Below are positions 1 through 11,445 of a stretch of DNA of 64,000 bases, one piece after another (the first letter of the stretch is position 1; the number at the start of each line of letters is the position of its first letter). The translations under genes were made by a program, and so were the position numbers. The DNA comes from Verrucomicrobiota bacterium (GTDB taxonomy: Bacteria > Verrucomicrobiota > Verrucomicrobiia > Limisphaerales > J093), in contig JAKQDD010000176.1 of NCBI GenBank assembly GCA_029556615.1, positions 124,001 to 188,000 on the forward strand, written 5' to 3'. Under the pieces are notes generated by a model. It was not told the origin of the DNA and made no database searches. It worked only from the letters and a program-made list of their open reading frames with translations.

Positions 1-674
1 ATCGGATAGGCGGGATGGACGGCCGGGGGCGGCCGCTGACGACTCACCAGATTCTGAGTCTGCTGCTGGAGCACAGGCTTGTGCGGCGCGGGGGTCGGGG
101 GCGGGTGGTGAAGGCCCTGACGACGACGTCGATGGTGGATCGGATTTGTGCGGAGCACAACCTGCCGCTGACGGTGACCGGCGTGGGGTTCAAACACCTG
201 TGCGCGGAGATGGTCAAGGGGGACGTGCTGCTGGGCGTCGAGGAGAGCGGCGGCGTGGGTTTCCCTGAGCATCTTCCCGATCGGGACGGCATTGCGGCCG
301 GCCTGGTGTTTCTCGAGATGCTGGCGATCGAGGGGTTGTCCGTGGGCCGGTTGCTGCGTCGGCTCGAGCGGCGGTATGGACCTCATCATTATGGGCGGCG
401 GGATCTCGCGTTCCCGCGCGAGCGGCTCGAAGACCTCATGGCGTTGTGCCGCGCCCATCCGCCGGACCGGCTCCTGCGGTCGCCGGTGGCGCGGGTCGAC
501 ACGTTTGACGGCGTCAAGTACACCGCGGACGACGGGACATGGCTGATGCTGCGGGGGTCGGGGACGGAGCCGGTGGTGCGCGTCTACGCGGAGGCTCGGA
601 GCGTGGGGAACGCGGACCGCCTATTGGACTGCGGTGAGCGCATGATGAAGCGCGTGCTGACTTCGGGCCGGTGA
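1..674 (+). CDS. Phosphoglucomutase/phosphomannomutase family protein, C-terminal part (5' truncated by window)
   Basis: Frame open to window start (..RIGGMDGRGRPLTTHQILSLLLEH), GVEESGGVG and LRGSGTEPVVRVYAEA motifs of the alpha-D-phosphohexomutase family. Confidence 0.88.
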   Translation, partial: RIGGMDGRGRPLTTHQILSLLLEHRLVRRGGRGRVVKALTTTSMVDRICAEHNLPLTVTGVGFKHLCAEMVKGDVLLGVEESGGVGFPEHLPDRDGIAAGLVFLEMLAIEGLSVGRLLRRLERRYGPHHYGRRDLAFPRERLEDLMALCRAHPPDRLLRSPVARVDTFDGVKYTADDGTWLMLRGSGTEPVVRVYAEARSVGNADRLLDCGERMMKRVLTSGR

Positions 675-844
675 TGGGACCCCTCGCGCTTGGTCCCTCT
701 CCCCACTCCTTCGTCGCGGGGCGAGGAAACACCTGGTGCGCGGACTTGATGGGGCAAGCCAAGTGTGGAGGCCATCGGCTCCCTCCGACCCCTGGAAGGG
801 GTGCAGGCCGTGGGCATGGGGAGCGGAGAGAAACAAGAGAGGAC

Positions 845-2539
845 TCAGCGTCCGGGCGGGAACAGTTGGAGTTCGTTGAGGGTGGGGCCTTCGGTGGCCT
901 CGAGGATGTTGAGGCGGAAGACCCGGGCGGTAACCGGCGGGAAGCTCTTGTTGTAAGCGTTGCCGAGGGTTGTTCCTGTCAGGCAGGCTTTCCAGGTCTC
1001 GCCCTCGAGGTACTGGAGTTCGAATCGGCGGACGCGTCCTGAGAAGGCCTCATCGACCTTGAGGCGTCCGACGGCGGTGGGTTTGCCGAGATCGACTTCG
1101 ATCCAGGCGGCATGGGTGCCGCCGTCGGTGGCCCAACGGGTGGTGTCGTCGTCGTCCATGGCGCGGGAGGCGGCGTATTCGCGTTGACCCTGGTGGACAT
1201 TGGACGCCCGGGCGGGCTTGCCGGCGGCGAGGGAGGCGGAGGCCAGGCTGACGGGAGGGAGCTCGGACGCGGGTCCGTCGAGGTCAAGTGTGACGACCGT
1301 GTCAATCGTTTGCCAGCTGGCGGGGGGCAGATCGAGGGTGAGGCGTTCCGGTGTTTGTTGGACTCCGACGGCGGTGCCATGATGGAGGAGGGTGGCGGCC
1401 TTGACACGGTGTTTTAATGGCGGGAAGTCGAGAGGCCGATCTGATGGCTGGAAGAGGTGGAGGAAGACGGTGTTGCCTCGGCGGGTGCTGGCCCCCCAGG
1501 CTCCTGGTTTGAAGGGGCCGCCGCGGGTGCCGTAGATACTGGAGCCATGGCGGGCGAGCCAGGCGCCCATTTCGCGGAGCCGATCGACCTGGCGCGGCTC
1601 GATCCGTCCATCGGGCATGGGGCCGACATTGAACAGGAGGTTGCCGTCGCCTCCGGCGCATCGGACGAGGGTATGGAGGCATTCCTCGAGGGACTTGAGG
1701 CGGTCGTTGGGTTTCCAGGCCCACTGGTGGCAGATTGTGATGCAGCTTTCCCAGGGGCGGTCGATTTGGAACTTGCCGACCTGTTGTTCCGGCGTGTCGA
1801 AGTCCTCGGGGAGACCGGTGCGATTGTTGACGAGGATGGCTGGTTGGAGGCTGCGGATGATGTGGACGAGGCCCTGGCCGTCGTAGTCGGCCGCCGATTT
1901 GCCGAGGCCATCGAACCAGAAGATGTCGAGCCGTCCGTAATTCGAGCAGAGCTCGCGGACCTGGGCGCGGAGGTAATCCAGATAGCGGTTGTGGCGGTCG
2001 GGGGTGAACGCGTCGGGGTGATGCCAATCGGGCTGGGAATAATAGAGGCCGAACCGGAGGCCGGCCTCATGGCAGGCGTCGGCGAGCTCCTTCACCACGT
2101 CGCGCCGGAAGGGGCTGGACGGGTTGGTGATCTTGTGATCACTGACGGCGGTATCGAACATGCTGAAGCCGTCGTGGTGGCGGCTGGTGAAGACGAGGTA
2201 CTTCATGCCTGCGGCCTGGGCGAGGGCGACCCATTCCCGGGCGTTGAACCCGGTGGGATTGAACTGTTTGAAGAGGTTGTCGTAGACATCGGCGGGCACT
2301 TCCGAGCCTCGGGAGCCGTAGCCGCGCCGGTCGCCGCCTCGGGACCAGCCGATTTCGGTCCCTTTCAAGCTGACCGGTCCCCAATGGATGAAGAGGCCGA
2401 AGCGGGCGTCGCGCCACCAGGCGAGGCGAGCGTCCCGTTCGGCCGGGGACTCGGGCGATGCGGCGGGGAGTGCAGCGGTGTGGAGACATGCCGCGACCGC
2501 GAGGACGGCGACGAGGATTGCGGAAGACGATGGCTTCAT
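845..2539 (-). CDS. Alpha-L-fucosidase (GH29-like) with C-terminal discoidin (F5/8 type C)-like domain, secreted
   Basis: ORF 845..2977; ATG at 2539 precedes a signal peptide (MKPSSSAILVAVLAVAA); WWRDARFGLFIHWGPVS, TSRHHDGFSMFDT, DIFWFDGLG motifs. Confidence 0.88.
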   Translation of the reverse strand: MKPSSSAILVAVLAVAACLHTAALPAASPESPAERDARLAWWRDARFGLFIHWGPVSLKGTEIGWSRGGDRRGYGSRGSEVPADVYDNLFKQFNPTGFNAREWVALAQAAGMKYLVFTSRHHDGFSMFDTAVSDHKITNPSSPFRRDVVKELADACHEAGLRFGLYYSQPDWHHPDAFTPDRHNRYLDYLRAQVRELCSNYGRLDIFWFDGLGKSAADYDGQGLVHIIRSLQPAILVNNRTGLPEDFDTPEQQVGKFQIDRPWESCITICHQWAWKPNDRLKSLEECLHTLVRCAGGDGNLLFNVGPMPDGRIEPRQVDRLREMGAWLARHGSSIYGTRGGPFKPGAWGASTRRGNTVFLHLFQPSDRPLDFPPLKHRVKAATLLHHGTAVGVQQTPERLTLDLPPASWQTIDTVVTLDLDGPASELPPVSLASASLAAGKPARASNVHQGQREYAASRAMDDDDTTRWATDGGTHAAWIEVDLGKPTAVGRLKVDEAFSGRVRRFELQYLEGETWKACLTGTTLGNAYNKSFPPVTARVFRLNILEATEGPTLNELQLFPPGR

Positions 2540-2774
2540 ACATGCAGGGCGCCGGAACCGGTGCCGGCTGACTGGGGTGATGGGTGAGATGATGGGCTTT
2601 TCGGTGTTTGTCTTGATACTGCCTCGTGCGCGGACCTGCGGCAAGCAGAGTCGGCGGTCCCGGGGTTGGCGCGCGCAGGACCATGGCCGCCACCTTGGTG
2701 AGGAAAACGGCGCGCTCCGAACGCGGGCTGCATTCGGAGCGCGGATCAAGCCGCCGATCGCCGGCGGGGGTGTG

Positions 2775-3962
2775 TCAGTTCTCGCAGCGATAGTACTTCG
2801 CGGCATCCTTGGCGGGGATCGTGAGGGGACTCGCGCTCGGCAGTGCCACGTCCACGAACGGGCCTTCCGGCGCATCCGCCGCCTGGAGCCAGCCCGTGAA
2901 CGTGATTTTGACCTGATCTGGCTCCACCGGGTCGATGCGGAGCGTGGGGGTGGGAATTCCGTCCGGGCCCCAGACACGGATGTTCGAGACCAGGACGTAG
3001 CGGCCGAACTGGTTGCCGTTCATCCAGCACATGATGCAGTTGATGCCGCTCGTGGGATCGACCTCGCCCGGACACCGTCGCATGCCGAACTCGGGCATGG
3101 GCTTGTACCCGAGTTGGTCTTCGTAGTCGGGGTTGCCGTCGTACTTCGCGGTTTGCCAGATGTCTTCGCCGTCTCGCTGGGCGAAGTTGTCGTACGAATT
3201 GGCGTATCCCAGGTCCCCATTGAAGCCGTCGGCGACGTACATGACCGTTTTCATGTGCAGCACCTTGCCGTCCTTGAACTCGGGTCCGCGATCGAACCAG
3301 CTTCCACCGCCTCCGCAGGCACCCAACCCGTTGTAGCGGCAATCCTGACGCGAGCTCAGGCGGACGCCGGTGCTCAGCTCGCTGTATTTCCAGTTCGGAT
3401 TGCCGATCTCACCGTCTGCGGTCCGGTTCGCGTAATCCGCCAGGCCGAACCCGTGGTCGTACCCTGGCAACACTGCGTTGTAGTTGTTGTTGGTCGGATC
3501 GTAATCCGCCGGAATCTCGTTGGTGCAATGGAACTGCCAATCCCAGGTAACGGTGATGGGCCCGGTCATCTGCTTCGGGAAATCGATTTTCCAGAAATAC
3601 GTCATGGCATTGGTCCCGAAGTTGCCGTCAGACGCCACCATCATTTGTCCTCCGCCTGCCGCGGTGGTGTTGGTTGCGGTGACGATATACCAAGGCTCAG
3701 TCGCACCCTCGGGAAACCAGCTCTTGCCATTGTTCATCGGGCTGTAGGCCTCCGGTGAATACTCATTCGCCCAGACCCAGTCCCAGTCCGCATTCGCGTT
3801 CTCCCACTTTGCCCCGATGGACGGCTGGCCGATCATCCAGCCGTTCGTGTAGCCTTCCATGGCGGAGAATTTCGTCTTGTAGAGCAACTGGGCCTGGACA
3901 TCCACAGTGCTTAGGGCGAGCAAACCACACCCCAATAGCTTCAGGAACGTAGGTGTCTTCAT
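2775..3962 (-). CDS. Secreted protein of unknown function with verrucomicrobial-type C-terminal module
   Basis: Signal peptide MKTPTFLKLLGCGLLALSTVDVQA; C-term VKITFTGWLQAADAPEGPFVDVALPSASPLTIPAKDAAKYYR. Confidence 0.75.
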   Translation of the reverse strand: MKTPTFLKLLGCGLLALSTVDVQAQLLYKTKFSAMEGYTNGWMIGQPSIGAKWENANADWDWVWANEYSPEAYSPMNNGKSWFPEGATEPWYIVTATNTTAAGGGQMMVASDGNFGTNAMTYFWKIDFPKQMTGPITVTWDWQFHCTNEIPADYDPTNNNYNAVLPGYDHGFGLADYANRTADGEIGNPNWKYSELSTGVRLSSRQDCRYNGLGACGGGGSWFDRGPEFKDGKVLHMKTVMYVADGFNGDLGYANSYDNFAQRDGEDIWQTAKYDGNPDYEDQLGYKPMPEFGMRRCPGEVDPTSGINCIMCWMNGNQFGRYVLVSNIRVWGPDGIPTPTLRIDPVEPDQVKITFTGWLQAADAPEGPFVDVALPSASPLTIPAKDAAKYYRCEN

Positions 3963-4177
3963 ACTCTCTCAACCGGTGACCGCAGGTGATCGCATCCCCA
4001 TGAGGGATGCTCTTGTTGGATGTGTCGGAGCCTCTGGGGCGCACGGTCCTTCAGGGCGTGATACCACGAATCTGGCAGTGTGAATGACAGAGAAGAGTGG
4101 ACCCTGCTTCCCGGGGGTTCATTTGGTTGCGGGGGCAGTGTGCCGATTCCGGACCCGAACCACAAGGCAAAACTGGG

Positions 4178-4359
4178 CTAGAGTCCTCGACTTGTGAAAG
4201 GCGATGCGATTAGGTCAAGTTCGAGCCTCTGATGTTCCAAACCTCCCCGCCTTCCGTCGAGGGCTCTAGATGAGCGAGGCGCGGAAGAGGGGTGGGCAAG
4301 CACAGCAGGGTCTTCATGTGCCTGGGGACTCGACTGGGTCTGAGGCGGCGCCTCGCTAG
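4178..4359 (+). repeat. Bipartite repeat element copy A (inner arm type i)
   Basis: ctagagtcctcgac...cgtcgagggctctagatgagcgaggcgcgg...ggcggcgcctcgctag. Confidence 0.93.
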
Positions 4360-4405
4360 CGATTCTGCTGGCGATGGCTTTGGGGTTCTGGTTGTTTGGG
4401 GGGCG

Positions 4406-4966
4406 ATGAGGATCGAGAGTCGATGGCGATGGGCGCCGGGGTTGGTGCTGGCCTGGCTGGCGGCGGTTGGGGCGGCGGCTGGGCAGATGATTCCCATGGA
4501 CGTGCCGGGTCTGACTGCGCGCGCGGACGTGATCGTGCATGCCCAGGCGGTCAGTGCGACCTGTCTTCGGGATGAGCGCGGGCGGTTGGTAACGCGCGTC
4601 GAGGTCGAGGTTCGGGACGTGTGGAAGGGCCGGGTGCCGGGGGAGCGTTTCACGATCGTGCTGGCGGGGGGTACGCTGGGCAACCGGCGTGTGACGGTGC
4701 CCGGCCAGGCGCAGTATGTCCCGGGGGAGGAGTTTGTCGGCTTTCTCCGATGGAACGAGCGTGGGGAAGGGGTGACGGTGGGATTGAGCCAGGGCAAGTT
4801 TGCGGTGTCGCGCGATTTGGCGGATGGCGACGTGCGGGTGTGGAATCCGTTTCTGGGGGTGCCGGCGGGGTTGGGGGGTGAGGCGGGCGGGTCGCTGACG
4901 GCGAAGCGATCGGGCCAACTGACGCTGGGGGATCTGCATCGCCAGGTGGAGGCAAGCCGGCCATGA
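4406..4966 (+). CDS. Hypothetical secreted protein, upstream of and overlapping the matrixin gene
   Basis: ATG at 4406 with signal-like N-terminus (MRIESRWRWAPGLVLAWLAAVGAAAGQ); the longer ORF start at 4292 lies inside a repeat element. Confidence 0.7.
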   Translation: MRIESRWRWAPGLVLAWLAAVGAAAGQMIPMDVPGLTARADVIVHAQAVSATCLRDERGRLVTRVEVEVRDVWKGRVPGERFTIVLAGGTLGNRRVTVPGQAQYVPGEEFVGFLRWNERGEGVTVGLSQGKFAVSRDLADGDVRVWNPFLGVPAGLGGEAGGSLTAKRSGQLTLGDLHRQVEASRP

Positions 4967-6762
4967 AGCTCCGTGGCGTGGTTTGGTGGGCTGGGGTTGG
5001 CCTGGCGGCGATGGCGGCGCAGGGGGTGAACGCGGCTGTCTTCGACGTGAATGCGAAGGGGGTGATGCGGCGTTGGGACCTGGTGAATCCGGCGTCGCAT
5101 GTGCCGGTGAACGCGCCGATTCACGTCAGCACGAATGCGGTGAATCCGGCGACGAAGGCGATCCGGTATTGCCTGGCATCGGACGCGTTTTCGGCGACGA
5201 ACCGGCTGGCGGAGTTGGATGCGGTGCGGGCGTCGTTTGCGATCTGGCAGTCGGTGCCGGACACGATCCTGAAGTTCGAGGAAGGGGGTCTGGTGGCGTC
5301 TCCGGGGGGGCAATTTGACGAAACGGACGGGACGAACGTTGTATTCTGGATCCGTGACACCTCGCTGTTGGGGGACACGGTGGATCCGACGAGCATGTTG
5401 GGGCTGACGTATTTGGCGACGGCGGACAACGTGATGGTGGGGGCGGACATTGTACTGAACGGCGAGGCGTTTTACGGTCCGCGGTGGTTCACGCGGTACG
5501 ATCAGCCGCCGGCGGACACGCGGTATCACTTTGTCGAGGCGATCGTGACGCACGAGATTGGCCATGTGATCGGGCTCGAGCACTCGCCGGCGGGGGGGAG
5601 CACGTTGTTTCATCGGGACTTTGCGGGGTTGGGCACGTATCTCGGTTTATCGGCGGACGACCGGTTGGGGGTGCAGGTGTTGTATCCGCGTGACGGGTGG
5701 GCGGCGATGCGGGGGCGGATCACGGGGACGGTGAAGATGGGAGGCGCAGGCGTGCTGGGGGCGATTGTGTGTGCTGAGGATGCTGCGGGGAATCTGGCGG
5801 GGGTGACCTTATCGAGGGCGAGCGGGGCGTATGAGCTGCCGGGGTTGCTGCCGGGCACGTACCAGGTGCGGGTCAGCCCGTTGGATCCGTCGTCGGACAC
5901 GAGCGTGTTTCTGGTCCGCGGGGTGGATCTCTATGACGCGGTCTACGCGGATGCGGAGGCGTTTTTCGAGCCGGTGGCGGGGACGGTGACGGTGACGGCG
6001 GGTGGGACGCGAACGGCGGACTGGGTGGTCACCGCCAGTGGGTCGCCGCTGCGGGTGGTGGGGATTCGCCGGGCGACGGCGTCGTTGACGCACGGGTACG
6101 TGGCGAACCAGACGGCGAGGATTGTGGTGGGGCAGAGCAACTACTACGCGGGGGTTTTTGCCGATTGGATCCCGGCGGATGCGACTCTCGAAGTCACGGG
6201 GGATGGCATCACGTATCAGGCCCTGGGGATCGCGACGGCCAGCGGATATCCGCTGATATACGGTCAGATCAGTGTCAGTTCGAACGCAACGCCGGGGCTG
6301 CGGACCTTTGTGTTACGTGGGGCTGGACACGTTGCGTATGCCAACGGCTTTCTCGAGGTCCTGCCCGCGGTGGTGGACATCAACGGGGACGGGCTCGAGG
6401 ACGCTTTCCAGCGACGGTACTTTTCGCCATGGACGAGAATCGAAGCCGGGCCGGGGATGGATCCGGACGGGGACGGCTTCAGCAACGGCTACGAGCATCT
6501 GGCGGAATCGGATCCGAGCCTTGCGACGTCGTTGCCGGTCGTCGAGATTGAGAGTGCGACGGTGACGGTGGAGGGGACGACGATCCGGTGGCGCAGTGTG
6601 CCGGGGGGCGAGTACCAGGTGTATGCACGGGACGCCTTTCATCCGTCGACGCCCTGGCAGCCGATTGGCGGTCGGGTGACGAGCAGCGGGGCGACGGCCG
6701 AGCATCGGGACACGGCGGCTACGCAGCACCTTCGGTTTTACCGGGTGTTGGCGTACCCGTGA
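4963..6762 (+). CDS. Matrixin-like zinc metalloprotease, secreted
   Basis: HEIGHVIGLEHS zinc-binding motif; D-rich segment DINGDGLEDAFQRRYF...DPDGDGFSNGYEHL and FYRV C-terminal module. Confidence 0.85.
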   Translation: MKLRGVVWWAGVGLAAMAAQGVNAAVFDVNAKGVMRRWDLVNPASHVPVNAPIHVSTNAVNPATKAIRYCLASDAFSATNRLAELDAVRASFAIWQSVPDTILKFEEGGLVASPGGQFDETDGTNVVFWIRDTSLLGDTVDPTSMLGLTYLATADNVMVGADIVLNGEAFYGPRWFTRYDQPPADTRYHFVEAIVTHEIGHVIGLEHSPAGGSTLFHRDFAGLGTYLGLSADDRLGVQVLYPRDGWAAMRGRITGTVKMGGAGVLGAIVCAEDAAGNLAGVTLSRASGAYELPGLLPGTYQVRVSPLDPSSDTSVFLVRGVDLYDAVYADAEAFFEPVAGTVTVTAGGTRTADWVVTASGSPLRVVGIRRATASLTHGYVANQTARIVVGQSNYYAGVFADWIPADATLEVTGDGITYQALGIATASGYPLIYGQISVSSNATPGLRTFVLRGAGHVAYANGFLEVLPAVVDINGDGLEDAFQRRYFSPWTRIEAGPGMDPDGDGFSNGYEHLAESDPSLATSLPVVEIESATVTVEGTTIRWRSVPGGEYQVYARDAFHPSTPWQPIGGRVTSSGATAEHRDTAATQHLRFYRVLAYP

Positions 6763-7984
6763 AGCGGGCACGGGCGGCGAGAGCCAATCCGGCGAGCATG
6801 AACAGGGCGCCGAGGAAGAAGGCGGCGCCGGGGACGTGGCAGGGGGCGTGGGGACCGATGAAGAACCCGAAGACGTGACTGGCGGCCGGGGGTCCGGCGA
6901 TTCCGGCCAGGCTGGCGAGGCTGGCGAGGGTTCCCTGGACCGAGCCCTGTTCATCCGGGTCGACCTGGCGTGTGATGAGCGATTGGACGGCGGGGCCGGT
7001 GATGCCGCCGAGGGAGCCGAAGACGAGGATGACGTAGATCATCCAACCGCGGTTGGCGAGGCCGTAGGCGGCGAGGGTGGCGGTGCTGATGGCGAGGCCG
7101 GTGAAGATGGCCCGGCGTTCGCCGAGCGCGGGCACGATTTGCCGGACGAGGACGCCTTGGACGAGGGCAGCCATGATGCCGACGATGGCGAGGGAGAGTC
7201 CGATTTGGGCGGTCGACCAGGCGAAGCGGTAGCCGGTGTAGAGCACCCAGGTGCTGTGGATGGCGGCGTGTCCCAGGTGCACCAGGAAGAGCGTGCCGGA
7301 CAAGCCGAGGACGACGGGGTGGCGTCGGAGGGCCAGGACCGAGCCGATGGGGTTGGCGCGGTTCCAGCGGATGGGGCGTCGCCGTTCGGGGGGGAGCGAT
7401 TCAGGCAGAATATACCAGCCATAGAGGGCGTTGACCATCGTCAGCCCTGCCGCGACGAAGAACGGCACGCGCAGTCCCAGGTGTCCCAGAACGCCGCCCA
7501 GGGCCGGTCCAAGGATGAAGCCCAGGCCGAAGGCGGCGCCGATGAGTCCGAAGTTCTGCGCCCGTTTTTCGGGGGGACTGACATCGGCGATGTAGGCGCT
7601 GGCGGCGCTGATGCTGGCGCCGGTGATACCGGCGATGAGACGTCCGATGAAGAACCAGAGGAGGGAAGGCGCGAACGCGAGCAGGAGGTAATCGGCGGCG
7701 GATCCGAGCAACGAGCCGAGAATGACGGGTCGCCGGCCGAACCGGTCCGAGAGGACGCCGAGGAACGGGGCGAACAGGAACTGCATGAGGGAGTAAAGGG
7801 CCGCGAGCCAGCCGTAGACACCGGTGGCGGCCGAGACATCACCGCCGAGGAACGTCTCGATCAGGCGGGGGAGGATGGGGATGATGAGGCCGAAGCCGAG
7901 GATGTCGAGAGCCAGGGTGACGAGGACGAACAGGATGGCGGGGGCGTGGCGCCGGTGGAGGTGGGAGTCTGACCCGGCGGTCAT
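6719..7984 (-). CDS. MFS transporter, TetA/TCR-like
   Basis: [25 protein letters not shown], multi-TM architecture. Confidence 0.87.
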   Translation of the reverse strand: MTAGSDSHLHRRHAPAILFVLVTLALDILGFGLIIPILPRLIETFLGGDVSAATGVYGWLAALYSLMQFLFAPFLGVLSDRFGRRPVILGSLLGSAADYLLLAFAPSLLWFFIGRLIAGITGASISAASAYIADVSPPEKRAQNFGLIGAAFGLGFILGPALGGVLGHLGLRVPFFVAAGLTMVNALYGWYILPESLPPERRRPIRWNRANPIGSVLALRRHPVVLGLSGTLFLVHLGHAAIHSTWVLYTGYRFAWSTAQIGLSLAIVGIMAALVQGVLVRQIVPALGERRAIFTGLAISTATLAAYGLANRGWMIYVILVFGSLGGITGPAVQSLITRQVDPDEQGSVQGTLASLASLAGIAGPPAASHVFGFFIGPHAPCHVPGAAFFLGALFMLAGLALAARARFTGTPTPGKTEGAA

Positions 7985-7987
7985 AGG

Positions 7988-8168
7988 CTAGCGAGGCGCC
8001 GCCTCAGACCTGACGAAGTCGGCGATCCCGTGAAGCCTTCCTGCCTTTCCGGACCTTCTCTCCCGCGCCTCGCTAATGTAGAGTCCTCGACGGAAGGAGG
8101 CGAGGTCTGGAACCGCATCGGACGGAACTTGACCTGATGACAGCGAATTCCACATGTCGAGGGGCTAG
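7988..8168 (-). repeat. Bipartite repeat element copy B (inner arm type ii)
   Basis: ctagcgaggcgccgcctcagacc...gcgcctcgctaatgtagagtcctcgacgg...ccacatgtcgaggggctag. Confidence 0.94.
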
Positions 8169-8659
8169 CGTGGCGCGCCTTCGCGGGGGTCGTGCGGGTG
8201 GGGATGGGGATCGTCGTGGGTGTTCAGGGGTTGGCTGAGGAGGGAGACGACGGCGTCGACAGCGGCGAGGGCTGCCTGTTCGGCATCGCGGGATGGGGCG
8301 AGGCCCAGATCGAAGGTGGTGCCGAAGATGCGGACGATCCAGGCGGGTGGGGCGTGGCCGAAAACGGCCTGGGCGAGGGCGAGGAGGCTTGGGGGTTGGG
8401 CGAGGTGGCCCAACGGGGTTCGGAGGTCGAGAGGTTCGAGGGGGCGGACATCGATGGACCCCGCGGGTCCTCCGAGAGCGGCGTCCACGAAGACGGCGCG
8501 ACTGGCGCGGGCGAGCGGTTCGGCGAGTTCCGGGGTCAACTGGAACACGACCCGAGTGGAGACGTTGGGCAGGTTGAGGGCCTCGACGGCGCGGGCGACC
8601 CGGGGGCCGATCGCGTCGTCGCCCCGCATTTCATTGCCGTAGCCGATGACCAGCTGCAT
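8165..8659 (-). CDS. hoxW: Hydrogenase maturation endopeptidase
   Basis: MQLVIGYGNEMRGDDAIGPRVA start; directly follows hoxH; TAG stop lies in the CTAG end of a repeat element. Confidence 0.85.
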   Translation of the reverse strand: MQLVIGYGNEMRGDDAIGPRVARAVEALNLPNVSTRVVFQLTPELAEPLARASRAVFVDAALGGPAGSIDVRPLEPLDLRTPLGHLAQPPSLLALAQAVFGHAPPAWIVRIFGTTFDLGLAPSRDAEQAALAAVDAVVSLLSQPLNTHDDPHPHPHDPREGAPR

Positions 8660-8742
8660 TGCGGGGGCGATGCAACCTGAATGCGGGCGGCTTGGCAAGT
8701 GGCGCGTGGTTCGCTTAGGGCCGCCGCGGGCGTCGTCCGCGG

Positions 8743-10164
8743 CTACCGGACGGCTTCGTCCAGGACGCGGCCGTCGGGGCCGAGGAGGCGGACCACGAGG
8801 GCGAGGCGGCCATCGGCGTGGGTCGAACAACTGAGGCAGGGATCGAAGGCGCGGATGCCGGCCTCGACGCGATTGAGCATGGGCTCGGGGATGCTGGGGC
8901 CCTGGATGAAGTGGCGGGCGATTTGGGCGACGGTGCGGTTCATTGCCAGGTTATTCTGGCCGGTGGCGATGATGAGGTTCATGCGGCGGACGAGGCCATT
9001 TTCGTCGACCTCGTAGTGATGGAAGAGGGTGCCGCGGGGGGCTTCACTGACGCCGACGGCCTCGAGGCGATTGATGCCGGCGTCGGCGCGCAGGCGGGTC
9101 GACTGGAGCTCGGGATCATCGATCATCTTCTCGATATGCTCGACGGACGCGAGGATCTCGATGAGTCGGGCGTAGTGGTAGAGGAAGGAGGAAGTGACGG
9201 CGCCCCAGCCGAGGGTTTTGAAGAGACCGAGTTCCTCGTCGGCGAGGGGGGTGCCCATTTGTTTGGCGAGGTTGAGTCGGGCGAGGGGTCCGACGCGGTA
9301 GATGCCGCCGGGGTAACCGAGCGGTTTGTAATAGGGCGACTTGAGGTAGGAATGGGTCTCGACGTACTCGCCGATGAAGTGCGGGTAGCGGTTGGGATCG
9401 AGCTGATCGGCGATGACGTTGCCGCCGCCGTCGACGAACCGGAGTCGGCCGTCGTAGTGTTCCCAGGTGCCGTCTGCGGCGACGAGGCCGAGGAACAAGG
9501 ACGGGAAATTGCCGAAGACCTGGAGTTCGCGTTCGTGGGTTTTGAGGAGCTTCTTGAACGTGGCCAGGGCGAGGAGGGCGGTGGCTTTGGCCTCGGGGAT
9601 GCGGGATTTGATCTGGTCGCGGCCGGCGTTATCGAGGGCGGTGCGGACGCCGCCGGGGACGGCCCAGGCGGGGTGGATTTTTCGGCCTCCGAGTCGTTCG
9701 ATGACCTCCTGGCCGAACTGGCGGAGCCGGATGCCGGCGCGGGCGAGGTTGGGGTCGGCGGCGACGAGGCCGAACACGTTACGTTTTTCGGGCGGGGTAT
9801 CCCAGCCCAGGATGAAGTCGGGCGCGCTCAAATGGAAGAAGCTGAGCGCATGGGACTGGATGATCTGGCCGAGGTTCATCATCCGGCGGAGCTTCTCGGC
9901 GGCCGGGGGGATATCGACGGCCAGGAGGGCGTCGCAGGTCTTGGCGGAGGCGAGGAGGTGGCTGACGGGGCAGATCCCGCAGATGCGGGGCGTCAGTCCG
10001 GGCATTTCCGAGAACGGGCGTTGTTCGCAGAATCGTTCAAAGCCGCGGAACTCGGTGACGTGGAACCGGGCATCGACGACATTGCCGGCGTCATCGAGGT
10101 GGATGGTGATTTTGGCGTGGCCCTCGATGCGGGTCACGGGGTCGATTCGAATCTGGCGGGCCAT
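8743..10164 (-). CDS. hoxH: [NiFe]-hydrogenase large subunit (bidirectional, group 3d-like)
   Basis: [13 protein letters not shown] (L1) and DPCLSCSTH (L2) Cys motifs; ATG at 10164. Confidence 0.93.
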   Translation of the reverse strand: MARQIRIDPVTRIEGHAKITIHLDDAGNVVDARFHVTEFRGFERFCEQRPFSEMPGLTPRICGICPVSHLLASAKTCDALLAVDIPPAAEKLRRMMNLGQIIQSHALSFFHLSAPDFILGWDTPPEKRNVFGLVAADPNLARAGIRLRQFGQEVIERLGGRKIHPAWAVPGGVRTALDNAGRDQIKSRIPEAKATALLALATFKKLLKTHERELQVFGNFPSLFLGLVAADGTWEHYDGRLRFVDGGGNVIADQLDPNRYPHFIGEYVETHSYLKSPYYKPLGYPGGIYRVGPLARLNLAKQMGTPLADEELGLFKTLGWGAVTSSFLYHYARLIEILASVEHIEKMIDDPELQSTRLRADAGINRLEAVGVSEAPRGTLFHHYEVDENGLVRRMNLIIATGQNNLAMNRTVAQIARHFIQGPSIPEPMLNRVEAGIRAFDPCLSCSTHADGRLALVVRLLGPDGRVLDEAVR

Positions 10165-10177
10165 AGCGAGCGTGCGA

Positions 10178-10720
10178 TCAGCCGAAGCGGAGGTTATCGC
10201 CGGTGAGCTGGGGGGCCTGTCCGGCGAGCAGGGGTTCGAGGAACGCCCTGATCCGGGGGGCCGGAGGGGGGCATCCGGGGAGGTGGAAATCGACGGGCAC
10301 GACCTTGTGCACGGGGTAGACCTGTTCGAGCAGTGGGGGGACGATCCCGTGTTCGTTGGGGATTCTGGGTCGGAGATTGGCGGGGTCGAGGTAGGAACGT
10401 TCCAGGATGACGTTGGCGTCGCCGATGGGGTTACGGAGGGCGGTGACATTGCCGGTCACGGCGCAGTCTCCGAACGAGACGAGGAGGCGGGTCCGGCGCC
10501 GGACGAGGAGGATCTGTTCGAGGTTATCCTCGTTGGCGACGGCTCCTTCGACGAGGCAGACGTCGACGTTTTCCGGGTAGTCCTTACGATCCATGATGGG
10601 GCTATAGACGACGTCGGCGATCTGGTTGAGCTCGATCAACCATTCATCGAGATCGAGGAACGACATGTGACAGCCGGAGCATCCGGCGAGCCAGACGGTG
10701 GCGAGTCTCACACGATCCAT
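10178..10720 (-). CDS. hoxY: [NiFe]-hydrogenase small subunit
   Basis: [19 protein letters not shown], operon context. Confidence 0.92.
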   Translation of the reverse strand: MDRVRLATVWLAGCSGCHMSFLDLDEWLIELNQIADVVYSPIMDRKDYPENVDVCLVEGAVANEDNLEQILLVRRRTRLLVSFGDCAVTGNVTALRNPIGDANVILERSYLDPANLRPRIPNEHGIVPPLLEQVYPVHKVVPVDFHLPGCPPPAPRIRAFLEPLLAGQAPQLTGDNLRFG

Positions 10721-11424
10721 TGTTTCTTCTCCCTTGCGGTGACGATGTATTCGAGGCGGGTGCGGTCGCGGGTCATTTCCGCGACGGTGGAGCCCTTATG
10801 GAAGAGGGCGCCGGTGGGGCAGGCCTGGACGCACTTGCCGCACGAGGTGCAGGTTTCGGCCTGGCCCCAGGGCAGGTTGAGGTCGGTAATGATCCGCGAG
10901 GGGGCGCCCCGGCCGGCGACGCTCTTGGTGCCGGCGGCTTCGATGTACCAGCAAACGCGGACGCAGCGGGTGCAGAGGATGCACCGGTTGTGGTCCATGC
11001 CGAACATGCGGTGGGTGATATCGACCTCGTACTTGGGGAAGAGGTATTCGAACCGGACGTGGTCCATGCCCTGGGTTTGGGCGAGGGCCTGGAGTTCGCA
11101 ATGGCCGTTCGAGACGCAGACTGCGCAGACGTGGTTGCGCTCGGCGAAGAGCAGTTCGAGGATCATCCGGCGGTAGTGTCGGAGCCGGGGTGTATCGGTG
11201 CGGACCTCCATGCCTTCGACCACCTTGGTGACGCAGGCGGGCATGAGCTTGGGGGAGCCGACGACCTCGACCAGGCAGAGCCGGCAGGCGCCGACGTCGG
11301 ACACGCCATCCAGATGGCAAAGAGTCGGGATGCGAATGCCGGCGTCGGTGGCGGCATCCAGCACCGTCTGTTCCTCGGCGGCGCTGACCAACATGCCGTC
11401 GATTGTGAGGGTTTTGACCGCCAT
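10708..11424 (-). CDS. hoxU: Diaphorase Fe-S subunit (NuoG N-terminal-like)
   Basis: 2Fe-2[16 protein letters not shown], 4Fe-4[12 protein letters not shown] and [12 protein letters not shown] motifs. Confidence 0.92.
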   Translation of the reverse strand: MAVKTLTIDGMLVSAAEEQTVLDAATDAGIRIPTLCHLDGVSDVGACRLCLVEVVGSPKLMPACVTKVVEGMEVRTDTPRLRHYRRMILELLFAERNHVCAVCVSNGHCELQALAQTQGMDHVRFEYLFPKYEVDITHRMFGMDHNRCILCTRCVRVCWYIEAAGTKSVAGRGAPSRIITDLNLPWGQAETCTSCGKCVQACPTGALFHKGSTVAEMTRDRTRLEYIVTAREKKQWIV

Positions 11425-11445
11425 GGCAGGGTTCCTTTCGGGGAT